A stretch of DNA of 64,000 bases from Mageeibacillus sp. (GCA_022484595.1 JAKVLB010000002.1:137635-201634), one strand, 5' to 3'. Shown: positions 1 to 8,328, counted from the stretch's first letter. The notes: a model not told the origin generated them from the sequence alone. Numbers and translations: made by a program.

Positions 1-883
1 TTTCCATAAACATGGCCTGGCCGTGAGGCGTCATAGGATACTCGACATTTTCAACCAGCGAGTCTCTCGTAGCCATTCCTTTAAGCTGCCCCGCCGGAAG
101 GCCCTCATACTTCCGGTAATCCTCCATCGAGAAACCGCTCGATACCTCAGCAATTACGAGTTCTTTTCCATATCTGGCACCTATGTCACGCATATTTGCT
201 TCGAGCATATCTATCGTACCGTGCCAGAAAGGATAGTACGACAGACCGATTATGTCACAGTCTCCCCCGCGCGCGAAATAGTTGTCAAACCATTCAACAT
301 ACATAGGGTTGTTACCGCCGTTATCCAGATGAATTACAACCTTTGCCGACGGCAGAAGATTACGTACGGCTTTCACACCGGCACTGCAATATCCGGCGAT
401 ATTGTCAAAATCCGGTTTTTTCCCCGTTGGCCACAGCAGTCCGTTTGTTATCTCATTTCCTATCTGAATATATTCCGGCGCAATTTCTTCTTCGACAAAA
501 GCATTGATAACAGTCGATGTATATTCATAGACAGCCGTCGATAGTTCTTCTTCTGACATATATTGCCACGCCTTCGGAACATTCTGTTTACCGGGATCTG
601 CCCAGAAATCAGAATACTGTATATCAAGAAGCAGTGAATACCCTAGAGTTTTTGCGCGTTTTCCGATAACCAGTGCTCTTGCAAGGTCATTGGTTCCGGC
701 ACCGTACTTGCGGCCGTCATCAGAATACGGGTTGTTCCATATTCTGATTCTCACTGAATTGCTTCCGTAACGCTTAAGTATCTCAAGAAGAGATCCTTCT
801 TTGCCGCCGTCATAGTAGCGCGCGCCGCACTGCTCTTCTTCTATAATGGATGATATATCCATGCCCTTGATTATTTCTGTCAT
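1..883 (-). CDS. ganB: Arabinogalactan endo-beta-1,4-galactanase, GH53 (3' part outside window)
   Basis: The reverse strand reads open from ATG at 883 to the window edge (294 complete codons). The product is a GH53 (beta/alpha)8 barrel: it opens with GMDISS, has the VRIRIWN strand near residue 45, the acid/base glutamate in IQIGNE (E144) and the nucleophile in VIAEVSSG (E246). GH53 enzymes cut beta-1,4-galactan of pectic arabinogalactan I. No signal peptide is seen at the N-terminus (MTEIIKG), so either the enzyme is intracellular and trims imported oligosaccharides or it is exported another way. A GGAGG site lies 5 nt before the start. It is the last visible gene of the transporter operon and is separated from it by a stem-loop with a T tract. 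The symbol is by analogy to the Bacillus gan operon. Confidence 0.9.
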   Translation of the reverse strand, partial: MTEIIKGMDISSIIEEEQCGARYYDGGKEGSLLEILKRYGSNSVRIRIWNNPYSDDGRKYGAGTNDLARALVIGKRAKTLGYSLLLDIQYSDFWADPGKQNVPKAWQYMSEEELSTAVYEYTSTVINAFVEEEIAPEYIQIGNEITNGLLWPTGKKPDFDNIAGYCSAGVKAVRNLLPSAKVVIHLDNGGNNPMYVEWFDNYFARGGDCDIIGLSYYPFWHGTIDMLEANMRDIGARYGKELVIAEVSSGFSMEDYRKYEGLPAGQLKGMATRDSLVENVEYPMTPHGQAMFME

Positions 884-895
884 ATATCCTCCGAT

Positions 896-929
896 AAAAA
901 GGCTCCCCGTATATTTTATATGGGGAGCC
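896..929 (-). terminator. Intercistronic stem-loop with T tract before the GH53 gene
   Basis: On the minus strand GGCTCCCC pairs with GGGGAGCC around an AT-rich loop and is followed by TTTTT. The T tract runs straight into the ribosome site of the GH53 gene. It looks like an intrinsic terminator or a partial (attenuating or RNA-protecting) element, because no obvious promoter fits between it and the GH53 start. Confidence 0.75.
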
Positions 930-943
930 GGCAAAAGTCACAA

Positions 944-1156
944 TCAGTCAAAATCGGTAATCCTGTCCCGCATTCTCCTGTATTTCTCGCGAATCTCTTC
1001 ATTCTTTCTGAGTACATCTTCCTCGCTTCCTGTGAACTGGCACCTGATACAGTAATACTCTTCCCGCGATTTGTCATAGAACATATCAATGTCCAGATCT
1101 CTCATAAAGCACTGAGGGCATCTGTAGTTCAGTCTGCCTTTTCCAGCTTGAGCCAT
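944..1156 (-). CDS. Small zinc-ribbon protein
   Basis: A 70-residue protein with two cysteine pairs, RCPQC near residue 12 and YCIRC near residue 35, spaced as in a zinc ribbon, followed by a highly charged helical tail rich in E, K and R. It overlaps the end of the upstream 609-codon gene by 28 nt, so translation is probably coupled. I do not recognise a named family. Its position inside a galactan operon is unexpected, since nucleic-acid or protein-binding ribbons are not part of known gan systems. The start could lie a little downstream, but there is no other ATG before the first cysteine pair. Confidence 0.6.
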   Translation of the reverse strand: MAQAGKGRLNYRCPQCFMRDLDIDMFYDKSREEYYCIRCQFTGSEEDVLRKNEEIREKYRRMRDRITDFD

Positions 1157-2958
1157 GTTGTAAACACCTCACCTTCCTTAACATTTCCGGTTATACCGAG
1201 TGTAAACATGGGTGAGAACGCATATCCTTCCCTGATGTATGCCACGGCATCTTCCGTATCGGTTTCCAAAGACACTGCAGTACCAATCTGAGGAATAGTG
1301 CATTTCGCTTCAGTTGCTCCATTAACGCATTCCTCTCTGCAAAGGTATTCGTAGCTTATGGTCCTGTCGCCGCACGAAAGGGTAATACCTTCCATATTTT
1401 CCGCATACTCGGTCGTTCCGTAGCATCCTACCATATATTCATTGATTTCGACTTCACACTCCGGGTTGCTGATTGAGAGGATATGTCTTTCCGTCTGAAT
1501 GCGGGAAGTTCCTTCAGCAAAACGCATTACCGTCTGAATCGTGACGCTCAGTTCGGCGAATTCAACAACTACCGGATCAAGCGTCAGTACACGGGTACAG
1601 CCGTCAAGGCTGAAAGACGCATGCGTCCTTTCCAGACACATATCAACCTCTTCACCTTTAAAGCATACTTTGCAAGAACGTATCGTTCCTTCTCCTGCGT
1701 AATGGGTAAAATATCCGGCACGATATTTCTCCTGAATGAGGAAAGGATATGATGCATCGGTTGGATTTCCCGTTCCTATTCCGACAGGACGGTAGAGCTT
1801 TGCCACATACGGCCTCAGGTCAACTATAGCTCCGCCCTGATCCATATTGACACATGCTCTCATAAAAGGATCAGAATACCAGAACAGCTGCTTGTCGGAA
1901 CCGTAAAGAATATCTTTCCAAAGGGCACACTCAGGTTCGGTATATGTCTTCCTGGATCTGTAGTAATCTGCAAATTCAGACATGGTCATATCGACCAGCT
2001 CACCCTGCTGCTTAAGACTTGCGTAATATGCCATTCCGTCCTCATAAGACTTTTTAAGAAGCTCATACGGCGCCTCCCAGCGGCCCATCTTGTTGAGCCA
2101 TCCCGGGCCTACGAACATCATGTTGTATGCATAACCGCTGTTATACTTGGCAAGATGACGGTACTGATCCACGAGGTTGTAAAGATACGGATACTCCCAT
2201 GTTTTGGTATCGTAAATCATTCCGCGCAGGACATTCTGCGGGTGCGTGCCGAAATTTGAACCGTTTCCGTCATAGCAGGCAAGAAGATCTCTTGACAGGT
2301 GAGGAATGGCAACAATACCGCTGTCCTCCTCTGCGTTGGCTGCGGGGGCATGGGTGTTCTGTCTGGATGGAATCCATGGATTCCAGGGACCGCCGTCCAT
2401 AAACGTATACCATGAATTATTGCAGGTATGATAAGCCTTCGGGCCTTCCTCCCAGCAGGTCGCAATTGCGCACTTGACTGAGGGATATTTCTCTTTGATG
2501 TAGTTTATCAGATCGGCATCCATGTAGTACGAACCTGTTGACTCCGGATAGAAGCCGAAGGCATCATGGAACTTGCCGAAGACATCGTCAACTATGCTCT
2601 TCTTGTCATCAAGTCTGAACATCCATATACAGAAATCCTTGGTCTTGTACTTGTCGCGAAATTCATTGCAAGGCAGCCCGAGAAGCGACAGCGATATTTC
2701 ATCTCCGTAGCTATCGTGATCATGCTTTGCAATCTCAATCGCTTCATCATTGAAAAGACTCGCATAAGTCATCTGAATAGTTGTCTTAAGTCCGTTTCTG
2801 TGAGCAGTCTCCTGCTGAAATTTGAATATATCCAGCGACTCCGTAAGCAGTGATTTTCTGCCGATATCTTCTGTCTTGCCCTGTCCCGTAACCTTCTCGG
2901 CATACTCAGGGACCATCTCCGGACGATGTATTATGTTAATAACAAATTTGTCGTTCAT
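1129..2958 (-). CDS. Uncharacterised carbohydrate-locus protein (possibly DUF3863/DUF3864-like)
   Basis: A 609-residue, apparently cytosolic protein without signal peptide or membrane segments. The N-terminal two thirds look like a polysaccharide-deacetylase or glycosidase-like barrel: HDHDSYGDEIS near residue 80 has the clustered H/D residues seen in metal-dependent barrels, and the segment around 185-200 is rich in W, P and G. The C-terminal third resembles a beta-sandwich. I recall a DUF3863/DUF3864 pair with this style of sequence but cannot verify it. It lies 44 nt after the second permease in the galactan operon, so a role in handling imported galacto-oligosaccharides is inferred from context only. 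No reaction is assigned. Confidence 0.7.
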   Translation of the reverse strand: MNDKFVINIIHRPEMVPEYAEKVTGQGKTEDIGRKSLLTESLDIFKFQQETAHRNGLKTTIQMTYASLFNDEAIEIAKHDHDSYGDEISLSLLGLPCNEFRDKYKTKDFCIWMFRLDDKKSIVDDVFGKFHDAFGFYPESTGSYYMDADLINYIKEKYPSVKCAIATCWEEGPKAYHTCNNSWYTFMDGGPWNPWIPSRQNTHAPAANAEEDSGIVAIPHLSRDLLACYDGNGSNFGTHPQNVLRGMIYDTKTWEYPYLYNLVDQYRHLAKYNSGYAYNMMFVGPGWLNKMGRWEAPYELLKKSYEDGMAYYASLKQQGELVDMTMSEFADYYRSRKTYTEPECALWKDILYGSDKQLFWYSDPFMRACVNMDQGGAIVDLRPYVAKLYRPVGIGTGNPTDASYPFLIQEKYRAGYFTHYAGEGTIRSCKVCFKGEEVDMCLERTHASFSLDGCTRVLTLDPVVVEFAELSVTIQTVMRFAEGTSRIQTERHILSISNPECEVEINEYMVGCYGTTEYAENMEGITLSCGDRTISYEYLCREECVNGATEAKCTIPQIGTAVSLETDTEDAVAYIREGYAFSPMFTLGITGNVKEGEVFTTWLKLEKAD

Positions 2959-3002
2959 GTGTAACTCTTAATTCTCCGTTAAAAAAATCTCTGTATTTGG
3001 CA

Positions 3003-3926
3003 TCAGCCCTTGCTCGCGCCGCTTGTAACGCCTTCGACGTAGTACTTCTGCATGATAAGGAAGAGAACCGATATCGGGATCGATACCAGCAGTCCGCCGG
3101 CGCAAAAGATTGCAAAGTACTTGTTGATCATCGACTTCTCCAGCATATTGTAAAGTCCGATAGCTACTGTCCAGTCCGTAGATATACCGGAATTGAGCAT
3201 GAGCTTGGCAAATACGAAGTCACCCCAAGGCATAAGAAACGATGAGATTATCTGGTACACGATGATAGGCTTACAAAGAGGCACTACAATCTTTGTGAAT
3301 ATCGTAAGCTCCGAAGCACCGTCGATAACCGCAGCTTCCTTGACCGACATCGATATTGTGTCCATGAAACCTTTAATTACCAGATAACCCAGACCCGAAC
3401 CGGCAGAATATACGATAACCATTCCTATATGACTGTTTGTCAGTCCGAATTGCTTCATGATGAAATATATGATAATCATCGACAGGACACTCGGGAACAT
3501 GTTGAGAATCATCGAGAAGCTCATCAGCTGTTTTCTTCCCCTGAATCTGCAGAAGCTGAACGAATAGCTTACCTGAAGGACAAAGATTGTGGATATGATG
3601 CAGGTAAAGATGGCGATTACGAGTGTATTGAGGAACCACGTCTTGAACTGTACCACGCTGTCAGGTTTGGTAAGTACCGTTATAAAGTTATTCAAGGTGT
3701 ATCCGTTCGGGAAAAAATGCGCGATATTGATTCCCGGATTTGTTGAGAAAGCCGTAACTACAAGCCAGATTATCGGTATAAGCCAGATAAGTGCGATTAT
3801 CGCAAGAACAACCTGTTTTACAACAGATACCGTAACCTCTTTACTCGTCAGTTTCTTCTTGATTCCGACGCCATGGTCAAGTTCAAGTCTTTCCGACTCC
3901 GACAGTTTGTATTTTTCCTCTATCAT
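3003..3926 (-). CDS. ganQ: Sugar ABC transporter permease, MalG/GanQ type
   Basis: A 307-residue inner-membrane protein with six predicted TM segments. The EAA loop that docks the ATPase is visible (AAVIDGASELTIFTKIVVP, about residues 198-216). It overlaps the preceding permease gene by the ATGA arrangement at 3923-3926, so the two are translationally coupled. With the partner permease and the binding lipoprotein it forms a CUT1-type oligosaccharide importer, and the adjoining GH53 and GH42 genes point to galacto-oligosaccharides as substrate. No ATPase gene is present in the window, so a shared MsmX/MsiK-like ATPase must be supplied from elsewhere. Confidence 0.9.
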   Translation of the reverse strand: MIEEKYKLSESERLELDHGVGIKKKLTSKEVTVSVVKQVVLAIIALIWLIPIIWLVVTAFSTNPGINIAHFFPNGYTLNNFITVLTKPDSVVQFKTWFLNTLVIAIFTCIISTIFVLQVSYSFSFCRFRGRKQLMSFSMILNMFPSVLSMIIIYFIMKQFGLTNSHIGMVIVYSAGSGLGYLVIKGFMDTISMSVKEAAVIDGASELTIFTKIVVPLCKPIIVYQIISSFLMPWGDFVFAKLMLNSGISTDWTVAIGLYNMLEKSMINKYFAIFCAGGLLVSIPISVLFLIMQKYYVEGVTSGASKG

Positions 3927-5356
3927 CTTAAATCCTCCTCCTTACCGCTTGCCATCACTCTGGAGAATGCAATCAGAGTAAACGCAGCGCAGATAACAAA
4001 TACGATTATTCCGATTACGGACGCCATCTTGTAGTTATAATACTCATTAGTGAGTCTGAAAAGCCACGTAATCAGCAGGTCGACCTCCTTGGCATTCGCA
4101 TTGGCCATAAGCTGGTTCTGTGTTACGTAGACATCCTGTGTAAGCAGATAGATAACGTTGAAGTTATTTATGTTCCGGACAAAGTCAGTTATCAGTGCCG
4201 GTCCTTCAACCACCATGATATAAGGCATTATAATATGTCTGAATATCTGGAACCTGCTGGCACCGTCGATTCTTGCACTCTCCACCTGTCCCTGCGGTAT
4301 GTTCAGCAGGATACCGGTAGAAATCAGCATCTGGTAAGGAATTCCTACCCAGATATTGATCATGATAATCATGAACTTTGCCCAGTTTTTGTCAGTCAGG
4401 AAAGGAACATAATTTGTTGTGATCATATGGCGGTTCTTAAGCCATTCTATGATCCCGGCATGGTCGAATATTGTATTGACGATACCCTGGTTGGCAAAGA
4501 AGTTACGTACAAGAATAAGTGTTACAAACTGCGGAACCGCAATTGTAATTACGAAGAAGGTTCTCCACATCTTCTTGAAGTAGACTCCGTTAGAGTTGAT
4601 AAGGCTTGCCAGAAGAATGCCTCCGATGAAGCAGGTAAACGTTGCAACCACAGCCCAGATGAGTGTCCAGCTGAGTATTTTGCCGAATGAGTATCCGAAG
4701 CTTGAACTGACGGAGTTTGTGAATACCGCTTTGAAATTTGCAATTCCTACCCAGTCAAAAAGCGCTGCAGGCGGCATATGTGCCTGATCCCAGTTGGTGA
4801 ACGCAACCGCTATGAGCACCATAATCGGTATTATGTTCATGAGGATTACGCCGACAGTCGGCAGCGTCAGGAGAGTTATATGGAATTTTCCGTTATATAC
4901 ATCCTTCAATTCTTCCGAGAAGGTCCTTATGTGGTTTCCGTTCTCATCATCCAGCTGCAGTCTGTAGCAGGATTTGATGTTGCTCACATAAAGAAGTATG
5001 AAACAGATAATCAGGAAAATAGTGATTATTGAATTAAGAAGAATCAGGAAAGAGTTGTCATAGTCATTTGTTTTGTTTGTCATCGTCAGCGGATCGAATA
5101 CAGATTCAAACTGAACCGTTCCGAGTGTGCCAAACTGCGAGAGATACGGTACACCGTAATATATCATCATCAGGATAAACAGAGCTTCAGCACAGGTCAT
5201 CAGAATACCCTTAATCACTTGTTTGTGTGCAAAATATCCAAGCCCCATTATTCCAAGTGATCCTTTGACAAAGCCATCGCCGTCTGCAACCGCCGTGCCG
5301 AGGTCCGAGAAATATTTACCGATGGACTCACCAATATTAGTTTTTGTCTCAGACAT
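3923..5356 (-). CDS. ganP: Sugar ABC transporter permease, MalF/GanP type
   Basis: A 477-residue permease. The N-terminal part contains an extra cytoplasmic stretch and two to three TM segments before the core (about 165 onward), the usual layout of Firmicute GanP/MalF-type subunits. The EAA loop is at SARIDGASRFQIFRHIIMPY, about residue 360. The start has GAGGT 9 nt upstream. The gene is separated from the binding-protein gene by an 84-nt gap that holds a strong terminator-like hairpin, which would lower permease expression relative to the binding protein. Confidence 0.9.
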   Translation of the reverse strand: MSETKTNIGESIGKYFSDLGTAVADGDGFVKGSLGIMGLGYFAHKQVIKGILMTCAEALFILMMIYYGVPYLSQFGTLGTVQFESVFDPLTMTNKTNDYDNSFLILLNSIITIFLIICFILLYVSNIKSCYRLQLDDENGNHIRTFSEELKDVYNGKFHITLLTLPTVGVILMNIIPIMVLIAVAFTNWDQAHMPPAALFDWVGIANFKAVFTNSVSSSFGYSFGKILSWTLIWAVVATFTCFIGGILLASLINSNGVYFKKMWRTFFVITIAVPQFVTLILVRNFFANQGIVNTIFDHAGIIEWLKNRHMITTNYVPFLTDKNWAKFMIIMINIWVGIPYQMLISTGILLNIPQGQVESARIDGASRFQIFRHIIMPYIMVVEGPALITDFVRNINNFNVIYLLTQDVYVTQNQLMANANAKEVDLLITWLFRLTNEYYNYKMASVIGIIVFVICAAFTLIAFSRVMASGKEEDLR

Positions 5357-5381
5357 AATCGTTCTACCTCATATATTAAAG

Positions 5382-5422
5382 AAAAAGCCTCATATGCCGG
5401 TACCTCTACGGGCATATGAGGC
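5382..5422 (-). terminator. Intrinsic terminator/attenuator between binding protein and permease
   Basis: A perfect 12-bp stem, GCCTCATATGCC with GGCATATGAGGC, is followed on the minus strand by TTTTTC. It lies 18 nt after the binding-protein stop. Such a hairpin commonly lets excess binding protein be made while partial read-through supplies the permeases. Confidence 0.85.
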
Positions 5423-5440
5423 CCAAAATCAGTCAGTTGC

Positions 5441-6775
5441 TTATTCTGCTTCTACAGGAGCAACGATTCCGTCTACTGCAGTATCAAGGAGATCCTGCAG
5501 ATCAGTTCCGTCCGGGTTGCCGGATGCAAGAATTGATCCAAGCGTTGCTGCAGGTGCCCAGTAGTTGCCTGTTACACGCTGAGGTGTAGCATAACTTGCC
5601 TGCTCTGCTATAGCAGCAATTGCAGGAGCTGCGAGAACTACATCAGACTGTGATGCTTCGATGTTGGCAGGGCCTAAGCCTCTGGCTTCGAATCTTGCAA
5701 CCTGGTTCTCTGCATTTGTCAGATACTCGGCAAGGAGCATTGACCAGCCGACAAACTGTGAATGCTGGTTGACGCCAAGAAGCTTGTATCCTGAGAATGA
5801 TGACATCTGAACCTGTTTTCCGGCTACTGTATATGTAGGGAGCTTTGTTGCAGCATATCCGTCACCCCATGCTTCTTTGATCGCATCGGCGTTCCATGTA
5901 CCTGAAACAACTGCTGAGTAGTTACCCTCCTGAACGCCTGTAACAATTGAAGCATCATCCGCAACCGGTTCAAATGTTCCGCTTGTGGAATAGTCAATTA
6001 TGGCCTGAGCTACGTCAGTACCGCCGTCAGAATTCCAGTTGCATGTATTGGTCAATCCGTCATCGTTGAGGTAGCAGTCAAGACCTGCACCTGCAAAGAA
6101 TGAATAGATATACCAGCCATCCTGTACAATCATACCGATCTTTGATCCGTCAGCATTTGCTGCGGTAATCATTGAATCAAGTGATTTCACATCATCCTCA
6201 GAGTAAACATTACTGTCGTAATAGAGGAAGTAGCCGTTATCTGCAGTCATCGGATATGCGTAGAGCTGACCGTCTACTGTAGCAGCATCAACGGAACCTG
6301 AAAGGTTAGCACCCGCTACGTCATATGTGTATGTTGCCGAAACCGGCTGAAGCACTCCTGCAGCGACGAGTTCATTAATCTGGTCGTCAGCAAAAGCAAA
6401 TACATCCGCTGCCGCAGTTACATCCGCAAGAATTGTATCCTTTGCGTCTGCCTCAGAGCAGGCACCAAGCTGAATATCAAATGTTACATCAGGATACTGC
6501 GCAATGAAATTGTCAATCAATCCCTGTGTAAACTCCTGATCCTCTTCAGATGCCCACACGGAAAGAGTAACCGTTCCGGTTGTGTTAGCAATCAACGTAT
6601 CGACTGCATCAAGGTTCTCTTCGTACTCGCTCGTCTCGGACGGGGCAGCACTGGCTGCCGCTGTCGTTGCCGCGCCGGAAGAAGCTGTCGTCTCTTCTGT
6701 TGAAGAAGAGCATCCTGCCATACATCCTGCGCACATTAAACCCGCAAGTAACAAAGCCACGATCTTTTTAGCCAT
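5441..6775 (-). CDS. ganS: Sugar-binding lipoprotein of the galacto-oligosaccharide ABC transporter
   Basis: A 444-residue family-1 extracellular solute-binding protein. The N-terminus is a lipoprotein signal: two lysines, a hydrophobic run and a lipobox ending at C18 or C22 (CAGCMAGC), then a Ser/Thr/Ala-rich linker to about residue 65. The mature domain starts with the typical strand GTVTLSVWASEEDQ. It is the first gene of the transporter operon, behind a TATAAT element and an operator. An AGGAGG ribosome site lies 6 nt before the start. Anchored outside the membrane, it would capture galactan oligosaccharides and deliver them to the two permeases. Confidence 0.9.
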   Translation of the reverse strand: MAKKIVALLLAGLMCAGCMAGCSSSTEETTASSGAATTAAASAAPSETSEYEENLDAVDTLIANTTGTVTLSVWASEEDQEFTQGLIDNFIAQYPDVTFDIQLGACSEADAKDTILADVTAAADVFAFADDQINELVAAGVLQPVSATYTYDVAGANLSGSVDAATVDGQLYAYPMTADNGYFLYYDSNVYSEDDVKSLDSMITAANADGSKIGMIVQDGWYIYSFFAGAGLDCYLNDDGLTNTCNWNSDGGTDVAQAIIDYSTSGTFEPVADDASIVTGVQEGNYSAVVSGTWNADAIKEAWGDGYAATKLPTYTVAGKQVQMSSFSGYKLLGVNQHSQFVGWSMLLAEYLTNAENQVARFEARGLGPANIEASQSDVVLAAPAIAAIAEQASYATPQRVTGNYWAPAATLGSILASGNPDGTDLQDLLDTAVDGIVAPVEAE

Positions 6776-6816
6776 GTTATAATCCTCCTTTGGCTTTACA
6801 ATCCTGATTGCGCAAT

Positions 6817-6834
6817 TTGCGCAATCGGTTGTTC
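6817..6834. promoter_or_regulatory. LacI-type operator, transporter operon
   Basis: TTGCGCAATCGGTTGTTC matches the copies at 6967, 8229 and 10429. It lies just downstream of a minus-strand TATAAT (6844-6849), where a bound repressor would block transcription start or early elongation. Confidence 0.75.
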
Positions 6835-6843
6835 TTACGAATG

Positions 6844-6849
6844 ATTATA
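6844..6849 (-). promoter_or_regulatory. -10 element of the transporter operon promoter
   Basis: A perfect TATAAT on the minus strand about 70 nt before the binding-protein start. No good -35 hexamer is seen at 17 bp, which would fit an activated or weak promoter. Confidence 0.5.
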
Positions 6850-6912
6850 TAGACAATTCGTCGAAGTTGTTACCCGTCCGTTTTACCAAAAGAGCACTTT
6901 GCGTTTGTGCAT

Positions 6913-6927
6913 TTTGTACAAATTGTG
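6913..6927. promoter_or_regulatory. Second shared motif, upstream copy
   Basis: TTTGTACAAATTGTG matches 14 of 15 bases of the motif at 8305-8319. The core ACAA-A-TTGT is an inverted repeat. It lies about 65 bp upstream of the transporter -10 element. Confidence 0.45.
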
Positions 6928-6966
6928 CTGTCTAAGATGGTACGTAAAGTGCTTTAGTGTTGCCAT

Positions 6967-6983
6967 GTGCAACCGTTTGCGCC
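6967..6983. promoter_or_regulatory. LacI-type operator, distal copy
   Basis: GTGCAACCGTTTGCGCC is the same operator in inverse orientation (reverse complement contains GCGCAAACGGTTGCAC). It lies about 130 bp from the proximal operator at 6817, compatible with repression by looping. Confidence 0.7.
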
Positions 6984-7097
6984 ATCAGAGCCCTTATTTT
7001 TGTGGCTTTTTGCACAAAAGTTGTTTTCCGTGTACTTTTTATGCGGAAATTTGGCCGTGCAAAATGACAATTTCCGACATTTTACGGGCAGAAAATG

Positions 7098-7136
7098 AAA
7101 AACTGCCCCGGACAGGAGGCAATCCGTCCGGCGCAG
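7098..7136 (-). terminator. Intrinsic terminator of the regulator gene
   Basis: On the minus strand CTGCGCCGGAC pairs with GTCCGGGGCAG (one mismatch) and is followed by TTTTT. It lies 37 nt after the stop codon of the LacI-type gene. Confidence 0.85.
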
Positions 7137-7172
7137 CTCTTCGAAAACCTTATAATGTGAGTGACCTTTTAA

Positions 7173-8177
7173 CTAAAGCGTCGATCCCTTGAGAACGACT
7201 TCGTAGCCCATAAGCTTCTTCTGCGGAACTTCTTTACCGTTGATGCAGTCAATCAGTGTTCTTGCTGCTTCAAAACCGAGCTTTCTCGGATCGTACTGAA
7301 GAGATGTTATAGGCGGCTGATTCCGTTCAAGAAGTGAACTGTTGTAAAAAGATGCTATCTTTACATCGTTCGGAATCTGAATATTATCAGTCGAGAGCTT
7401 AACCAGCGCAGTATGACATATGTGGTCATCTGTACATATAAGACAGTCGGCACCGTTTCTCAGCGCTTCGTCAACAGCTCTTTCAATAATTGCATTTGTA
7501 TCACAATCCATATAAATCAATGCATCACTCGGCTTCATTCCCCTGCTCTCAAGGCCTTTGATAAAGCCCTCGTACCTTGTATTGTTAACAATCTGAGCCG
7601 ATGAACCGCAAATAAGCGCCAGTTTCTTCGCGCCCTTCATAACTATAATCGACGTAAGTTCGGAGCAGGCGTTGATGTGATCATTGTCAATCTGAATAAC
7701 GCCGCGCTCATTCGAGCTGCCGATAACAACAAACGGAATGCCGCTTTTGACAAGCGTCTTAATATTTATGTCGTCCTCAAGGGTTCTTCCCAGAACAACA
7801 CCGTCAACCTTACGGTTCTTTATCATCTTCTCAAGTCTGGAAATATCATTGTCATACACCATCGTCAGCAGAATATCATAGTCATCGGATGCTGCTGCTT
7901 CGCTCATGCCGATCATGGCAAGCTGAAAAAAAGGAAGAGATGACATATCAACGTCTCCCGGAACAACCCATCCGAGATTATACGTCTTGGCTTGCGCAAG
8001 CCCTCTGGCAATCGGATTTGGTGTATAGTCATGAGCCTTAATATAATCAATTACCTTCTTGCGGGTATCTTCACTGATGCGTCCTTTACCTGAAATAGAG
8101 CGCGACACCGTCGTCTTTGAGATTCCGAGAGCCTGTGCAATATCGTCAATTGTCATTTTTTCCCTGCTGTATGACAT
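7173..8177 (-). CDS. ganR: LacI family transcriptional regulator of the galactan locus
   Basis: A 334-residue LacI/GalR regulator. The helix-turn-helix is at the N-terminus (TIDDIAQALGISKTTVSRSI, about residues 9-28), followed by the hinge (NPIARGLA) and a periplasmic-binding-protein-like effector domain. I place the start at MSYSREKM (8177) because a GAGGG site precedes it and the helix-turn-helix then begins where it should; an open frame extends 56 codons further upstream but crosses the operator and promoter. The TTGACA-17-TAAACT promoter lies at 8260-8288 with an operator right after it, so the gene is probably autoregulated. The effector is presumably a galactoside or galactose. Confidence 0.92.
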   Translation of the reverse strand: MSYSREKMTIDDIAQALGISKTTVSRSISGKGRISEDTRKKVIDYIKAHDYTPNPIARGLAQAKTYNLGWVVPGDVDMSSLPFFQLAMIGMSEAAASDDYDILLTMVYDNDISRLEKMIKNRKVDGVVLGRTLEDDINIKTLVKSGIPFVVIGSSNERGVIQIDNDHINACSELTSIIVMKGAKKLALICGSSAQIVNNTRYEGFIKGLESRGMKPSDALIYMDCDTNAIIERAVDEALRNGADCLICTDDHICHTALVKLSTDNIQIPNDVKIASFYNSSLLERNQPPITSLQYDPRKLGFEAARTLIDCINGKEVPQKKLMGYEVVLKGSTL

Positions 8178-8228
8178 AATTGAATTCCCTCTTTCGTCTT
8201 TACAAAACCGCCCGGAAGTGTTAATCTC

Positions 8229-8246
8229 TTGCGCAAACGGTTGTGC
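8229..8246. promoter_or_regulatory. LacI-type operator, regulator/GH42 divergent region
   Basis: TTGCGCAAACGGTTGTGC is the best copy of the operator. It lies between the regulator's -10 element and its start codon, giving autoregulation, and 83 bp before the GH42 start. Confidence 0.8.
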
Positions 8247-8259
8247 TTTTTCAACTGTG

Positions 8260-8288
8260 AGTTTATCAATTGTTGCGCTGAATGTCAA
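8260..8288 (-). promoter_or_regulatory. Promoter of the LacI-type regulator gene
   Basis: Minus strand TTGACA (8283-8288), 17-bp spacer, TAAACT (8260-8265). The operator at 8229-8246 lies just past the expected start of transcription. Confidence 0.65.
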
Positions 8289-8304
8289 TAAAATTTCGTA
8301 TATG

Positions 8305-8319
8305 TTTGCACAAATTGTG
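8305..8319. promoter_or_regulatory. Second shared motif, GH42 copy
   Basis: TTTGCACAAATTGTG lies 10 bp before the GH42 start and overlaps its ribosome site. The palindrome CACAA-A-TTGTG is shared with 6913-6927. It may be a shortened-spacing operator for the same LacI-type protein or a site for another regulator. Confidence 0.45.
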
Positions 8320-8328
8320 GAGGTGATT

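Larger units (their letters stand above)
6776..7172. other. 397-bp control region between binding-protein gene and regulator gene
   Basis: No convincing gene lies here. It contains the minus-strand promoter and operator for the transporter operon (6817-6849), a second operator copy (6967-6983), a second palindromic motif (6913-6927, with a weaker relative at 7009-7025) and the regulator gene's terminator (7098-7136). The two distant operators suggest DNA looping. A 97-codon open frame on the plus strand lacks a ribosome site and is not credible. Confidence 0.7.

Noticed and set aside
6899-7192. 97-codon open frame on the plus strand in the galactan control region
   Set aside because: No ribosome site, unusual composition, and it covers operators, a terminator and the end of the regulator gene.
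8059-8328. The 90-codon upstream extension of the GH42 frame
   Set aside because: It overlaps the regulator gene's coding start on the opposite strand and the promoter and operator; the ATG at 8329 has a strong ribosome site.
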